DNA of 64,000 nt from Streptomyces broussonetiae. GTDB taxonomy: Bacteria > Actinomycetota > Actinomycetes > Streptomycetales > Streptomycetaceae. The first letter of the stretch is position 1, and each line of letters opens with the position of its first letter. Positions 46,822 to 56,305 of the stretch are shown piece by piece. Below the pieces are notes generated by a model. That model saw only the letters and a program-made list of their open reading frames with translations. It did not search any database and was not told where the DNA came from. The stretch covers positions 8,060,001-8,124,000 of the forward strand of contig NZ_CP047020.1 in NCBI RefSeq assembly GCF_009796285.1, given 5' to 3'. Both the position numbers and the translations under genes were made by a program.

Positions 46822-47442
46822 ATGATCTGGCGTGGTCGAAAAAGGCGGAATACGGGCAAGGACGCGGACCCTGCCCGCAATGCGTCGTACGGTGCGCCGG
46901 CTCCCGCTCGAGTCGGGCTGTCACGGCGTGCGCTCCGCCGCGAGACGCAGCTGATCGTCTCGTCGATGCCGCTGCCGGAGCCTTTCGACCTGGACCAACT
47001 GGTCCGGAACATGGAACAGGCCCGGGGCCGGCGCATCGTCATGAGACCTCTGCCGGACCGCATTGCCGGCGTCACCGGCATCTGCGGCCTGTACGTCCGG
47101 CACGACACCCGGCCTCTCGACCTGATCTTCCACGTCAACAGCGGTTCCCCGTGGCACGAGAGACAGGTCAAACTGCACGAGCTGGTCCACCTGTGGGCCG
47201 AGGACTCCACCGGTGTCATCGGCACCGACGAGTTGCTGGCCAACTTCTCGGCCGAGCGCGCCGAGCAGCTGGTGGCCGAGGGGCGGGTCTCCGCCCGTCG
47301 GCGATACGAGACCTGGGTCGAACAGCGTGCAGAGGACGCGGCAGCGCTCATCAACCGCATGGCGCAGACCCAGCACTCCATCGACGACCCGACCACGCGA
47401 AGCCTCGCCCAGGACTTCACCTACGGCAGGCCCAAGACTTGA
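46822..47442 (+). CDS. ImmA/IrrE-like metallopeptidase domain protein
   Basis: From the ATG at 46822 the protein has 206 residues; the first 45 are basic and the start is uncertain because no SD is visible. A zinc-protease motif HELVH (H119, E120, H123) is followed by TDELLANFSAERAEQL, matching the third-ligand helix of ImmA/IrrE peptidases. In this family the protease cleaves a regulator, often an XRE repressor, upon DNA damage or stress. A double-HTH XRE gene lies 1.8 kb downstream on the other strand. The gene is followed after 11 bases by the membrane protein gene, so they form one operon. Confidence 0.8.
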   Translation: MIWRGRKRRNTGKDADPARNASYGAPAPARVGLSRRALRRETQLIVSSMPLPEPFDLDQLVRNMEQARGRRIVMRPLPDRIAGVTGICGLYVRHDTRPLDLIFHVNSGSPWHERQVKLHELVHLWAEDSTGVIGTDELLANFSAERAEQLVAEGRVSARRRYETWVEQRAEDAAALINRMAQTQHSIDDPTTRSLAQDFTYGRPKT

Positions 47443-47453
47443 AAGACCAGAAC

Positions 47454-48740
47454 ATGTCCGACCTCCTGGCCTACCTCATCGCGGGCCTGCTGCTCATACA
47501 AGCCGGACTGAGAGCCAAGTCCGCCGTCAGGGGCCACCGGCGAGACCGGTCGCTGTGGGGGGCCTTCGTGGCCTTCGCCGCGGCATGGCTGAGCCGCACC
47601 AGCGCAGGATATGCCGTGCTGGACAGCCTTGGTCTGCCCGACCTGGCCTACTTCGTGAAGCACGTCCTGTCCATCATCGGCATCTGCGTCATCCTGCGCT
47701 ACGTCACAGCGGTCTACCGCACGGCAGGACCGGACGGCGAGCGGTCCCGTGCCGTCCGGCTGTCCGCCGTCGTCCACCGCGTCGCTACCCGGGCTTCGGC
47801 GGCCACCGTCCTGGTGATGGCGGTGATCTTCTTCTTCCTGCTGGGCAAGCCCGACACGTCCACCCCCTACTTCATCGCGCGGTACCACGACGGGGCGGCC
47901 GTCGCCGTGTACATGGGGCTGTTCTACCTGTACGCCGGTGTCGCTGCCACAGTGTGCGCGGTCCAGTGGGGAGGTGCCGTCAAGGACGCACCGTTCCGCT
48001 CCCTGCGCATCGGCCTGCGGATGATGTCCACCGCCATGGTGATCACGACGGTCTACTCGGTGCTCCGCATAGCCTTCCTCCTCGTCGTGACCTTCTCCAG
48101 GGTCTCGAACGGCACGGAACACACGCAGGAGATGGTGACAGACACCCTCCTGTACCTGTGTTTTCTGCTCTGGGGCCTCGGCGCCATCGCACCGGCGACG
48201 CACGCCGCACGCGAGCGGTACCACGCCCTGCGCAGCCTCGTCGAGCTGTCCCCTCTCTGGCGGCAGCTCGCACTGCGCTTCCCGGACGCCGTCCGGTACC
48301 GCCCCAGCACGCTCTTCACCCGCGTCACGGCGAAGGCGGCACGCCTCGATGCTGCCCGCGACCTGTTCTTCAGCCCGGACCCGTCACTGCCGGCCCGTCT
48401 GGACCGATTCGCCATGGACGTCCGCGACGTGGTCTTCCTGCTGCGACGGCACGCGCCTCACGACCTTGCCGAGCGTGCCTTCGCGCGCGCCGAGAACGAC
48501 CTCAGGCCGCAGCATGCCACCGATGTGCAGGCCGAAGCGCTCTGGATCCGCGCCGCGTTGTCCACGGTCGACGAGCCCGTGCCCGAGTCGACGGGCACGA
48601 GCGCGCCGTATCCCTTCGACCCCGGTGCCACCCCGCGCGAGGAGGTCACCCACCTGCGGAACCTGGCATCCGCCTACAGGCTCACCACAGCTTCCGACGC
48701 CCTGAATCTGCTCACCCGCCAGCCCACCGGCCACAGTTGA
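47454..48740 (+). CDS. MAB_1171c-type membrane protein (DUF6545-like)
   Basis: The protein has 428 residues. The first 230 or so form seven predicted membrane helices, including MAVIFFFLLGKP and an LLLVVT-type helix, and the rest is a soluble helical domain beginning ERYHALRSLVELSPLWRQLA. This is the layout of proteins annotated as MAB_1171c putative transporters, which in actinobacteria are habitually encoded beside an ImmA/IrrE-like protein and an XRE regulator. Whether it transports, senses or signals is not known; the large cytosolic C-terminal domain would suit a sensor. Confidence 0.8.
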   Translation: MSDLLAYLIAGLLLIQAGLRAKSAVRGHRRDRSLWGAFVAFAAAWLSRTSAGYAVLDSLGLPDLAYFVKHVLSIIGICVILRYVTAVYRTAGPDGERSRAVRLSAVVHRVATRASAATVLVMAVIFFFLLGKPDTSTPYFIARYHDGAAVAVYMGLFYLYAGVAATVCAVQWGGAVKDAPFRSLRIGLRMMSTAMVITTVYSVLRIAFLLVVTFSRVSNGTEHTQEMVTDTLLYLCFLLWGLGAIAPATHAARERYHALRSLVELSPLWRQLALRFPDAVRYRPSTLFTRVTAKAARLDAARDLFFSPDPSLPARLDRFAMDVRDVVFLLRRHAPHDLAERAFARAENDLRPQHATDVQAEALWIRAALSTVDEPVPESTGTSAPYPFDPGATPREEVTHLRNLASAYRLTTASDALNLLTRQPTGHS

Positions 48741-48772
48741 GCAACCGATACCGAGAACACCGAGGTTTGCAC

Positions 48773-49225
48773 ATGACTTCCCCCAACCCCGACCGTCCCA
48801 CGATGTCCGCCGCGGCAGTCCTGCGGGACGGCGAGGGCCGGTTCCTGATCGTCAAGCCCGGCTACAAGCCGGGCTGGAACCTCCCGGGCGGCGGCGTCGA
48901 CGAGGGTGAGACGCCGGCCCAGGCGGCGCGCCGTGAACTGCTGGAGGAACTCGGCATCGACCAGGCGGTCGGGCGGCTCCTGGTGAGCGCCTTCGTCCGG
49001 ACGCCGGCCGGTAGCCACATCTACTTCGTCTTCGACGGCGGAGTGCTCGGCGAGGAGCAGCGGGCCGCGATCGTCCTGCAGGAGAGCGAGCTGACCGACT
49101 ACCGGTTCAGCGCACCGGACGAGATCGGGCCGGACGAGATCCCGCCCGCCGTGCGGCCGGTCTGGGAGGCGGCCCTGGCCTGTCTCGCCGAGGGAAGCAC
49201 CACGTACCGCGAGTTCGCGCGCTAG
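48773..49225 (+). CDS. NUDIX hydrolase
   Basis: The protein has 150 residues; a GAGG 6 bases upstream supports the ATG at 48773. The NUDIX box is complete (GGGVDEGETPAQAARRELLE continuing into ELGI). It hydrolyses a nucleoside diphosphate linked to another moiety, with Mg2+; the substrate is not evident. It follows the membrane protein gene by 32 bases and ends 27 bases before the convergent XRE gene stop, so it probably belongs to the metallopeptidase operon. Confidence 0.92.
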   Translation: MTSPNPDRPTMSAAAVLRDGEGRFLIVKPGYKPGWNLPGGGVDEGETPAQAARRELLEELGIDQAVGRLLVSAFVRTPAGSHIYFVFDGGVLGEEQRAAIVLQESELTDYRFSAPDEIGPDEIPPAVRPVWEAALACLAEGSTTYREFAR

Positions 49226-49252
49226 CCGAGCGCGGCAGCAGAGCGGCGAAGC

Positions 49253-50110
49253 CTACTCGGGCAGGCCGGAATCGGGGCCGAGGATCTCGGCCATCGTGCT
49301 GCTGATGAAGTCCAGGAGTTCGGCCCGCGCGGCGGGGGGCATCTCGTGCTCGCCGCCGCGCGCCGCCTCCACCGTGAAACTGTTCCGGACGGCGCGCGTC
49401 GACACCACCAGTTGCTCGATCTGGGGGTCCGGGCTCCGGAAGAACACCGACGGCACGTCGAGGGCCAGCGCCAGGGCATTGAGGATCTCGTCCGAGAGCG
49501 CGGCGTACGTTCCCAGTCGCAACGCTTCGACCACGGCCTCCGTGAGTACGGGCCTGCCCGCTTTACGGTTGCCCTCGGCGGCGATTTCGGCGTCCGACGG
49601 CAGCGCACCCTGGAAGACGTCGTCCCGCAGGTGCGCGAGCTTGTGCGCCACCGAGGCCGCCGACGCCCCCGTGGGGGCTCGCACGGGCACGACGTGACCA
49701 AAGCTGCGTTTCTGGGCGGCGAGCAACTCCGTGACGGTGACGCCGTACGCGTCGGCGAGCGGCTCGTGAAACGCCTCCGGCAGTGGCCGCTTGCCGCGCT
49801 CCGCAGCGCGGACCGACATCGGCGAACGGGTCTTCGTGACCGCCACGGTGTCCGCCTGCGTCATGCCGGCGTCGCATCGCAGGTCCGCGAGGTGGGGCGG
49901 CTCCAGGCGCGGAAACAGGTCGTCGAGGTCCGCGTCGAGCGCCGCGGCGATGCCGGGAAGCCGCTCGGGCGGGGGAGTGGCCTGACCGGTCTCCCAGCGC
50001 GACACCGCGTTGGTCCCCACACCCAGCACCGCACCCAACTCGGACTGGGACTGGCGCAGGAGCACGCGGCGGTTGCGCAGTTCACTGCCGTCGAAGGTGC
50101 GCTCGGGCAT
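49253..50110 (-). CDS. XRE-family regulator with two HTH domains
   Basis: The protein has 285 residues. HTH1 (about 9-64) contains SQSELGAVLGVGTNAVSRWE; HTH2 (about 72-125) contains MTQADTVAVTKTRSPMSVRAAE. A 150-residue C-terminal part includes KLAHLRDDVFQGALPSDAEI and DEILNALALALDVPSVFF, the layout of repressors that pair with ImmA/IrrE-type partners. It is convergent to the metallopeptidase/membrane protein/NUDIX operon. A palindrome upstream of its start may be its operator. Confidence 0.85.
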   Translation of the reverse strand: MPERTFDGSELRNRRVLLRQSQSELGAVLGVGTNAVSRWETGQATPPPERLPGIAAALDADLDDLFPRLEPPHLADLRCDAGMTQADTVAVTKTRSPMSVRAAERGKRPLPEAFHEPLADAYGVTVTELLAAQKRSFGHVVPVRAPTGASAASVAHKLAHLRDDVFQGALPSDAEIAAEGNRKAGRPVLTEAVVEALRLGTYAALSDEILNALALALDVPSVFFRSPDPQIEQLVVSTRAVRNSFTVEAARGGEHEMPPAARAELLDFISSTMAEILGPDSGLPE

Positions 50111-50154
50111 GCAAGTACTCCATCAGATTGGCGGGTCAGGCCACTCTAGCCACT

Positions 50155-50165
50155 TGATCAGATCA
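50155..50165. promoter_or_regulatory. Palindrome upstream of the XRE gene
   Basis: TGATCAGATCA, two TGATC/GATCA arms around one A, lies 45 bases upstream of the XRE start in an AT-rich patch. It is a plausible autoregulatory site. Confidence 0.35.
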
Positions 50166-50648
50166 CTAAAAGGGGATAGTTTCACCTTCTGGTGATCGAG
50201 GTGTGGTCGTTGCCGTCCACGGGGGTGGCGGCAACGACCACCCCCGTCATCGCGCTGACTTGGGACAACCGTCGAGCCGGCCGCGAGCGGCTCCCCGCCC
50301 ACGGGGCGAGAGCGATCTTCGAGTGGTCGTCCAGGGCGGCGGCAACTCGCCCCGTGTCGTTGCCCGTCGCTTGTGCGACGCGGCCGGCGTGGCCGAGGGG
50401 GCGGTGCCCGATCGGACCGTTGGCCGTGTCGCCGGCGAGAGCAGGCAGTCGCCGACTGCGAACTTCGCGCTCAGAAAGTGCTGTTGACCTCGTTGACATG
50501 CCGTAAGCCCACGCGTTTCACTCGACACTCGTGTATGGCAACGTTGTCAGGCCGTCCGAGGCGACCGGCACCGTTGCCTGTCACTGATGCCCCTGTCCTT
50601 CGGCACGTCAGCACCTGTGCGAAGCACGAACCGCTGCGGAGGCAACCG
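50166..50648. other. Intergenic stretch before the GH92 gene
   Basis: Open frames occur on both strands here, but none shows a domain, an SD or consistent codon bias. I treat the region as non-coding, holding the GH92 promoter. Confidence 0.35.
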
Positions 50649-53600
50649 ATGGTCCGACCCCGACGTTCAGCCGCGCCACGTAACCGAAAAAGACTCCGCC
50701 AACGCCTGGCCGTGATCTCCGTCCTGGGCATCGCGGCACTCCCGCTCCCCGCGATCGGCGCCGCCCATGCCGCGACCGCCGCACCACCGGCCTTGGTGAA
50801 AGACCCCGCGTCCCTCGTCAACCCCCTCATCGGTACCTCCGGAGAGGTGGACACCTTCCCCGGCCCCGACATGCCCGCCGGCATGGTGCAGTGGGGTCCC
50901 GACACGACGCCCAACCGCCCCGAGGGCGGCGGCTACGAGTACAACGACAACAAGATCTCCGGCTTCAGCCTCACCCATGTCTCGGGACCCGGCTGCAGTG
51001 TCGCGGGCGATCTGCCCATCCTGCCGGTGACCGGCGCCCTGTCGGGCAACCTCGGCGACACGTCCGTCGGCTTCGGCCACGCCGACGAGCAGACGGGTGT
51101 CGGGTATTACAAGGTCACCGACGCGAACGGAGTCACGACCCGGCTGACCGACACCACACGCGCCGGCCTGGGCAGCTTCACCTTCCCCGCGGGCCGGCAG
51201 GCGAACCTGCTCTTCAAGCTCAGCGGCGGTGCCACGCAGGTGGACGGCACCCGTGTCCAGGTCGTGAACGACAAGGAGATCAGCGGCGCGGTCGACAGCG
51301 GCCACTTCTGCGGCGCGAACAACCGGTACACCCTGCACTTCGACATCAAGTTCGACCAGCCGTTCACCGCGAGCGGCACCTGGGCCGGCAGCACCATCAA
51401 CCGCAGCGCGACGTCGCTGAAGGCGGGCAAGGCCCGGCAGAACCCGCAGGCACACCCGTCGAAGCCGCTCAGGGAACAGCACTTCACCGTTCCCGCGACC
51501 CCGTCCCCGACCGTGCACGCAAGCGCCGGCAAGTCCGCCGAGCCCCCCACGACAGGCGCCAACGGCATGTACCTGACGTTCGACACCTCCGCCAACCCGA
51601 CGGTGCGGGCCAAGGTCGGCGTCTCCTACACCAGCGACGCGGGCGCGGCGGACAACCTCGCCACCGAGGTCAGGAACTGGAACCTCGACACCGTCGAGCA
51701 GGCGAACCACGACGCCTGGAACGCGGTGCTGAACAAGATCCGGATCGGCGGCGGGACCACCGACCAGCAGGTGCAGTTCTACACCGCGCTGTACCACGCG
51801 CTGCTGCACCCGAACGTCTTCTCGGACGACAACGGCCAGTACATGGGCATGGACAACCAGATCCACAAGCTGGCCAGGGGCCAGCAGGCCCAGTACGCCA
51901 ACTACTCGGGCTGGGACACCTACCGCTCTCAGACCCAGTTGATGGCGATGGCCGAGCCCAAGGTCGCCGGCGACGTAGTGACCTCGATGCTCAACGGCTA
52001 CGACCAGACGGGCCTGCTGCCCAAGTGGGCCTCGAACAACGGCGAGAGCTACGTCATGGTCGGCGACCCGGCCGCCGGCATCATCGCCGACGCGTACGCC
52101 TTCGGCGCCCGCGGCTTCGACACGGACAAGGCGCTCGCCGCCCTGCAGCACGAGGCCACCGCCGCGAACAACGACCGCCCCGGTGAGTCGGTGCGGGACG
52201 CGAAGGGCTACCTCCCGCTGGACGAGAACGACTACGGCTGCTGCAACTTCTACGGCCCGGTCTCCACGCAACTGGAGTACGACTCCGCCGACTACGCCCT
52301 CGCCGCCTTCGCGAAGGCGCTGGGCAGGACGGCCGTCTACGAGAAGTTCGCCACCCGCGCCCAGGACTGGATGAACGTCTTCAACCCGCAGACCGGCTAC
52401 ATGCAGGCCAAGAACAAGGACGGCCAGTTCGCCGGCGGTTTCACCCCGGGCACCTCCAACGGCTTCGTGGAGGGCACGTCGGCCCAGTACACGCCGATGG
52501 TCCCGTTCAACCTGAAGCAGCTCATCCAGGCGCGCGGCGGTGACCAGGCGTACTCGTCCTACCTGGACAGCCTGCTCGACAACATCACGAACCCCGGCAA
52601 CACCAACGCCAACCTGAGCAACGAGCCCAGCGTGGAGATCCCCTGGGAGTACGACTACACGGGCCGGCCGTGGAAGACCCAGGCGGCCGTCCGCGAGGCC
52701 CAGCAGAAGCTGTACTTCAACGCTCCGGTCGGCTCGTTCGGCAACGACGACCTCGGCGCGATGAGTTCCTGGTACGTCTGGTCCGAGCTGGGCATGTACC
52801 CCGAGACCCCGGGCGCCGACACCCTGGCGCTCGGCAGCCCGGTGTTCCCGGTGGCCGAGGTGACCTTCGCAGGCGGCAAGACGGTGCGGATCAACGCGCC
52901 GCAGGCGGCACCCGAGGCCCCGTACGTGCAGTCCCTCGACGTCAAGGGCAAGGAGTGGAACACCTCCTGGCTGACCTACCAGCAGTTCAAGGGCGCGGGC
53001 ACGCTCGACTTCACCCTCGGCACCCAGCCCGACACGTCCTGGGCGTCCGGCCCGTCGGCGGCGCCGCCGTCGGACACCACGGGCGGCGACCGTGTGCTGG
53101 CCGCGACCGGCCCCTCCAGCGACGGCCTGGTGCTCCAGCCGGGCGCGTCCGGTGACGGCACGCTCGCCCTCACCAACCTCGGCGGCAAGGACGTCACCGT
53201 GGACTGGAAGGCGACCGTGCCCTCCGGCGCCACGCTCGACCCCGTCTCCGGCTCGGTGAAGGTGCCCGCCTCCGGCAGCGCCGAGGTGAAATTCCACGTG
53301 ACGGCGGGCGCGAGCGAAGGAACGTTCCCGGTCGCCTTCGCGCTGAGCGACCACAGCACCGGGGCGGCACTGAGCGGGGCGGCCCTCCGCGTGGCCGTGG
53401 CCAAGGCCGGCGAGCTGTGGCCGTACGACACCAACGAAGGCATCTACCCCGACGGCACGAGCTTCTCGGGCGGCTTCGACAGCGGAGGCTGGGCGTTCTC
53501 GCAGAACGCGCTCTCGGCCGCCGGCGTCACGAGCGGCTCCACCGTCACGGCCGACGGCATCTCCTACACCTGGCCGGCCGTGACGCCCGGTCAGCTGGAC

Positions 53601-53996
53601 AACCTGGAGATAGCCGGCCAGACCATCCCGATGCCCGCCGGCACGTCGGGCGCGTCGCTGGGCCTGCTGGGCACGGCGACCAACGCACCGACCGACGGCA
53701 GCGGGGTCTCGGGCACGGTGACCGTCAACTACACCGACGGCACCACGTCGAAGGCGACGGTCGGCTTCTCGGACTGGACGCTCAACGGTGGTTCGAGCAA
53801 GCCGCTCGCGGGTGACACCACGGCCGTCACGACGGGCTACCGGAACACCGGCAGCGGTGGCCGGGACGGCGTGAAGACGTACGTCTTCGCCACGAAGGTC
53901 CCGCTCGACGCGTCCAAGCAGGTGGCGTCGATCACCCTGCCCGTGACGGGCTCGACCGGCTCCGACCACCTGTTCGCCTACGGCTTCGGCCAGTGA
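50649..53996 (+). CDS. Secreted GH92 alpha-mannosidase with NEW3-like and novel C-terminal domains
   Basis: The protein has 1115 residues; GGAGG 6 bases upstream supports the ATG at 50649. After a Sec signal (about 1-41) come the GH92 N-terminal sandwich (VNPLIGTSGEVDTFPGP) and the (alpha/alpha)6 barrel. The latter carries GDPAAGIIADAYAFGARGF and the calcium/base segment GNDDLGAMSSWYVWSELGM (D700, D701). GH92 enzymes are Ca-dependent exo-alpha-mannosidases acting on yeast mannan or N-glycans. Accessory parts are a NEW3-like sandwich (about 812-915) and a last domain (about 920-1115) shared with the GH3 enzyme at 8685-12107. It is monocistronic and ends at a terminator. Confidence 0.95.
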   Translation: MVRPRRSAAPRNRKRLRQRLAVISVLGIAALPLPAIGAAHAATAAPPALVKDPASLVNPLIGTSGEVDTFPGPDMPAGMVQWGPDTTPNRPEGGGYEYNDNKISGFSLTHVSGPGCSVAGDLPILPVTGALSGNLGDTSVGFGHADEQTGVGYYKVTDANGVTTRLTDTTRAGLGSFTFPAGRQANLLFKLSGGATQVDGTRVQVVNDKEISGAVDSGHFCGANNRYTLHFDIKFDQPFTASGTWAGSTINRSATSLKAGKARQNPQAHPSKPLREQHFTVPATPSPTVHASAGKSAEPPTTGANGMYLTFDTSANPTVRAKVGVSYTSDAGAADNLATEVRNWNLDTVEQANHDAWNAVLNKIRIGGGTTDQQVQFYTALYHALLHPNVFSDDNGQYMGMDNQIHKLARGQQAQYANYSGWDTYRSQTQLMAMAEPKVAGDVVTSMLNGYDQTGLLPKWASNNGESYVMVGDPAAGIIADAYAFGARGFDTDKALAALQHEATAANNDRPGESVRDAKGYLPLDENDYGCCNFYGPVSTQLEYDSADYALAAFAKALGRTAVYEKFATRAQDWMNVFNPQTGYMQAKNKDGQFAGGFTPGTSNGFVEGTSAQYTPMVPFNLKQLIQARGGDQAYSSYLDSLLDNITNPGNTNANLSNEPSVEIPWEYDYTGRPWKTQAAVREAQQKLYFNAPVGSFGNDDLGAMSSWYVWSELGMYPETPGADTLALGSPVFPVAEVTFAGGKTVRINAPQAAPEAPYVQSLDVKGKEWNTSWLTYQQFKGAGTLDFTLGTQPDTSWASGPSAAPPSDTTGGDRVLAATGPSSDGLVLQPGASGDGTLALTNLGGKDVTVDWKATVPSGATLDPVSGSVKVPASGSAEVKFHVTAGASEGTFPVAFALSDHSTGAALSGAALRVAVAKAGELWPYDTNEGIYPDGTSFSGGFDSGGWAFSQNALSAAGVTSGSTVTADGISYTWPAVTPGQLDNLEIAGQTIPMPAGTSGASLGLLGTATNAPTDGSGVSGTVTVNYTDGTTSKATVGFSDWTLNGGSSKPLAGDTTAVTTGYRNTGSGGRDGVKTYVFATKVPLDASKQVASITLPVTGSTGSDHLFAYGFGQ

Positions 53997-54016
53997 GACC
54001 CGGCGGACACTGACGA

Positions 54017-54063
54017 CGGCGGGCCGGTTCCCGGGGACTCGAGCCACGGGAGCCGGCCCGCCG
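54017..54063 (+). terminator. Terminator after the GH92 gene
   Basis: A 17-bp stem (54017-54033 with 54047-54063) containing one G-T wobble, with a 13-base loop, 20 bases past the stop codon. Confidence 0.75.
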
Positions 54064-54223
54064 GACGTGCGGGGCCATCGGCAGGGGCTGTGCCGGACGA
54101 CCGGTCGTACACCGACCGGTCGTTGACCGGGTTGCGCGGCTGCTCGGCCCTGGTCGGAGCACGAGTCGCCACCGTCTGGACCCGGTCCAGTGCCGCTGTC
54201 CCACCGGGCCATAGCGTTTGAGG

Positions 54224-54724
54224 ATGCAGACGGACAGGCGTACGAGGACAGGCAGCCGCACCGTGGCGGCGGTGGTGATGGCGGTGATCGGGGCGGGCAT
54301 CCTTGCGGTCTCCCTCACCGAGGTGGTCCAGGGCGACAGCCGGATCTCCGCGCTCCGTGCCCACGGACGCCGGGTGCCCGGCGACGCCTCCATCGCCCGG
54401 GCCTGTTCGACCGGCCGCGGAACCACATGCTCCACGACCAACGTGTGGCTCACCTTCCGTGACGCCCAGGGTCTCGACGAGTACGTCGCGGAACCCCGGC
54501 TCGCGCACACGCTCTACGTGCCGAGCGGCCCGGCCGGCGACGACGGGCGGGTGCACACCACCGTCGTCTACGATCCCGCCGACCCGGACGACGCCCAGGC
54601 GGCCGGTGCCCTGCGCTGGGGCCCCTGGGATCTCATCGAGCACCGGTGGCTCACCTTCACCGTCGGTCTCGGGCTGGCCGTGGCCGGCTCGGGAGCACTC
54701 GTCGCCGACCGCATCCGCGGTTGA
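54224..54724 (+). CDS. Small membrane protein with two helices, unknown function
   Basis: The protein has 166 residues from the ATG at 54224. A TAGCGT sequence (54212-54217) sits 6 bases before this ATG and could be the -10 box of a leaderless transcript; a TTG at 54218 is the alternative start. Two membrane helices (about 14-35 and 138-162) flank an outer domain with two cysteines in STGRGTTCSTT that could pair. Topology and length resemble DUF3592-type proteins, but I cannot name the family with confidence. Confidence 0.7.
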   Translation: MQTDRRTRTGSRTVAAVVMAVIGAGILAVSLTEVVQGDSRISALRAHGRRVPGDASIARACSTGRGTTCSTTNVWLTFRDAQGLDEYVAEPRLAHTLYVPSGPAGDDGRVHTTVVYDPADPDDAQAAGALRWGPWDLIEHRWLTFTVGLGLAVAGSGALVADRIRG

Positions 54725-54889
54725 GGGACGGCCCGCGCACAGCAGCGTCCGGCCCTCTGTCAGGGGTGGTCGGCAGCGCCCATTGGACCTTCCACCGAGG
54801 GAACCCGGCATCCGTCGTCGGGAAAGCACATTGTGCAGAGAGGTGTTGCCGGATTGGGTTGCCGCAGAAACCGGTACGGAAAGAGGCAC

Positions 54890-56305
54890 ATGGCATCCCT
54901 GCTCGACGGCTGCACCCCCTGGCCCGAGGAGTTCGCCGACCGCTACTGGGCGGCGGGCCACTGGCGTGGCCGCACACTGGACAACCTGCTGCGCGACGCA
55001 GCCCTGCAGTACGGACCGCGGACCGCGCTCGTGCACGGCGAGACCCGCATCACGTACGCGAACCTGAACCGCCGCGTGGACCGCACGGCCGCCGGATTCC
55101 GGCTGCGCGGCCTCAGGCCCGGGCAGCGGGTCGTCGTGCAGCTCCCGAACGTCCCCGAGTTCGTCGTCACCGTGTTCGCGCTGATGAGGGCCGGCGCCGT
55201 CCCGGTGCTCTGCCCGCTGTCGCACCGCGCGCCGGAGGTGTCCCACATCGTGCGGGTCACCGAGGCCGTCGGCTACGTCGGTCCCTCGACGTACCAGGGC
55301 TTCGACCACACGGCGATGGCCGCGGACCTCGCGGCCCAAGGTCCTTTCCTGCGGCGGGTGTTCACCTATGAGGCGCCGGGCACCGCGTCCCCGTACGGCG
55401 GCCTGTCCACCGACCCGTCGGGCTGCCACTACTTCCCGCTGGGCTCCATCGACGCCCCGCCCGAACGCCCGCTCGCGCAGAGCGCCGGCCAGGTGGCGTT
55501 CTTCCTGCTCTCCGCCGGTAGCACCACGGCGCCCCGGCTCGTTCCGCGCACCCACAACGACTACGCCTACCAGGCTCGGGCCGCCGCCGAGGTGGTGTCC
55601 CTCACCGGGGACGACGTGTATCTCGCCGCGCTGCCCGCCGAGTCCAACCTCGCCTTCGGCTGCCCCGGCATCGTCGGCACCCTCTGTGCCGGTGGCACCG
55701 TCGTCCTGGCCGGGAACCCCGAACCCGCCGTGTGCCTTCCGGTCATCGGGCGAGAGCGGGTCACCGTCACGTCGGTGCCCTCCGCCGTCGCCCGCCTCTG
55801 GCTCGACGCACTTCCCACGGCCCGGGCCGACGTGAGCAGTCTGCGGCTCCTGCAGGTCGGCGGCGCGCCGTTGCGCCGGGCGGCCACCGTGACGGCAGGT
55901 CCCGCACAGGGCTGTCGCCTGCAGCAGGTCTTCGGCGGGGCCGAGGGGCCGCTCACTGTGACCCGGCCTGCCGATCCGGACGAGACCGTGCTGACCACCC
56001 AGGGCCGTCCGCTCTCGCCCGACGACGAGATCCGCATCGTCGACGCCGACGGCAAGGACGTGCCCGACGGAGAGCCCGGCGAACTCCTCGCCCGCGGCCC
56101 GTACACGCCGCGGGGCTACTACCGTGCGCCGGACCACAACGCACGCTCCTTCACCACCGACGGGTACCTCCGCACCGGCGACCTCGTGCGGCGCACCCCG
56201 GACGGCAACCTGGTGGTGGCCGGCCGTCTCCGCGACGCCTGGACGTCCGGTGGCCGGGATCGGCCGGGCCCCGGACCAGGGCCTCGCGGGTGTAGACGCC
56301 GGTGA
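54890..56305 (+). pseudogene. C-terminally truncated (2,3-dihydroxybenzoate-type) adenylating enzyme
   Basis: The frame is 471 residues and starts well (AAGAGG before the ATG at 54890). It begins CTPWPEEFADRYWAAGHWRGRT as in EntE/DhbE/MbtA ligases, which activate dihydroxybenzoate or salicylate for siderophores. Motifs follow up to TDGYLRTGDLV and the hinge-region VVAGRLRDAW. Beyond about 56250 the expected GGEKI-type continuation and the whole 100-residue C-terminal lid with the catalytic lysine are gone, replaced by Arg/Gly/Pro-rich out-of-family residues. The phosphate loop (LLSAGSTTAPRLVPRTH) is also degenerate: the lysine expected after a TGTTG-type core is not seen. The enzyme is almost surely inactive. 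No other siderophore genes are present. Confidence 0.75.

Noticed and set aside
50182..50528. Overlapping open frames on both strands of about 90-105 residues upstream of the GH92 gene.
   Set aside because: They mirror each other, have no SD and no recognisable domain; high GC alone opens such frames.
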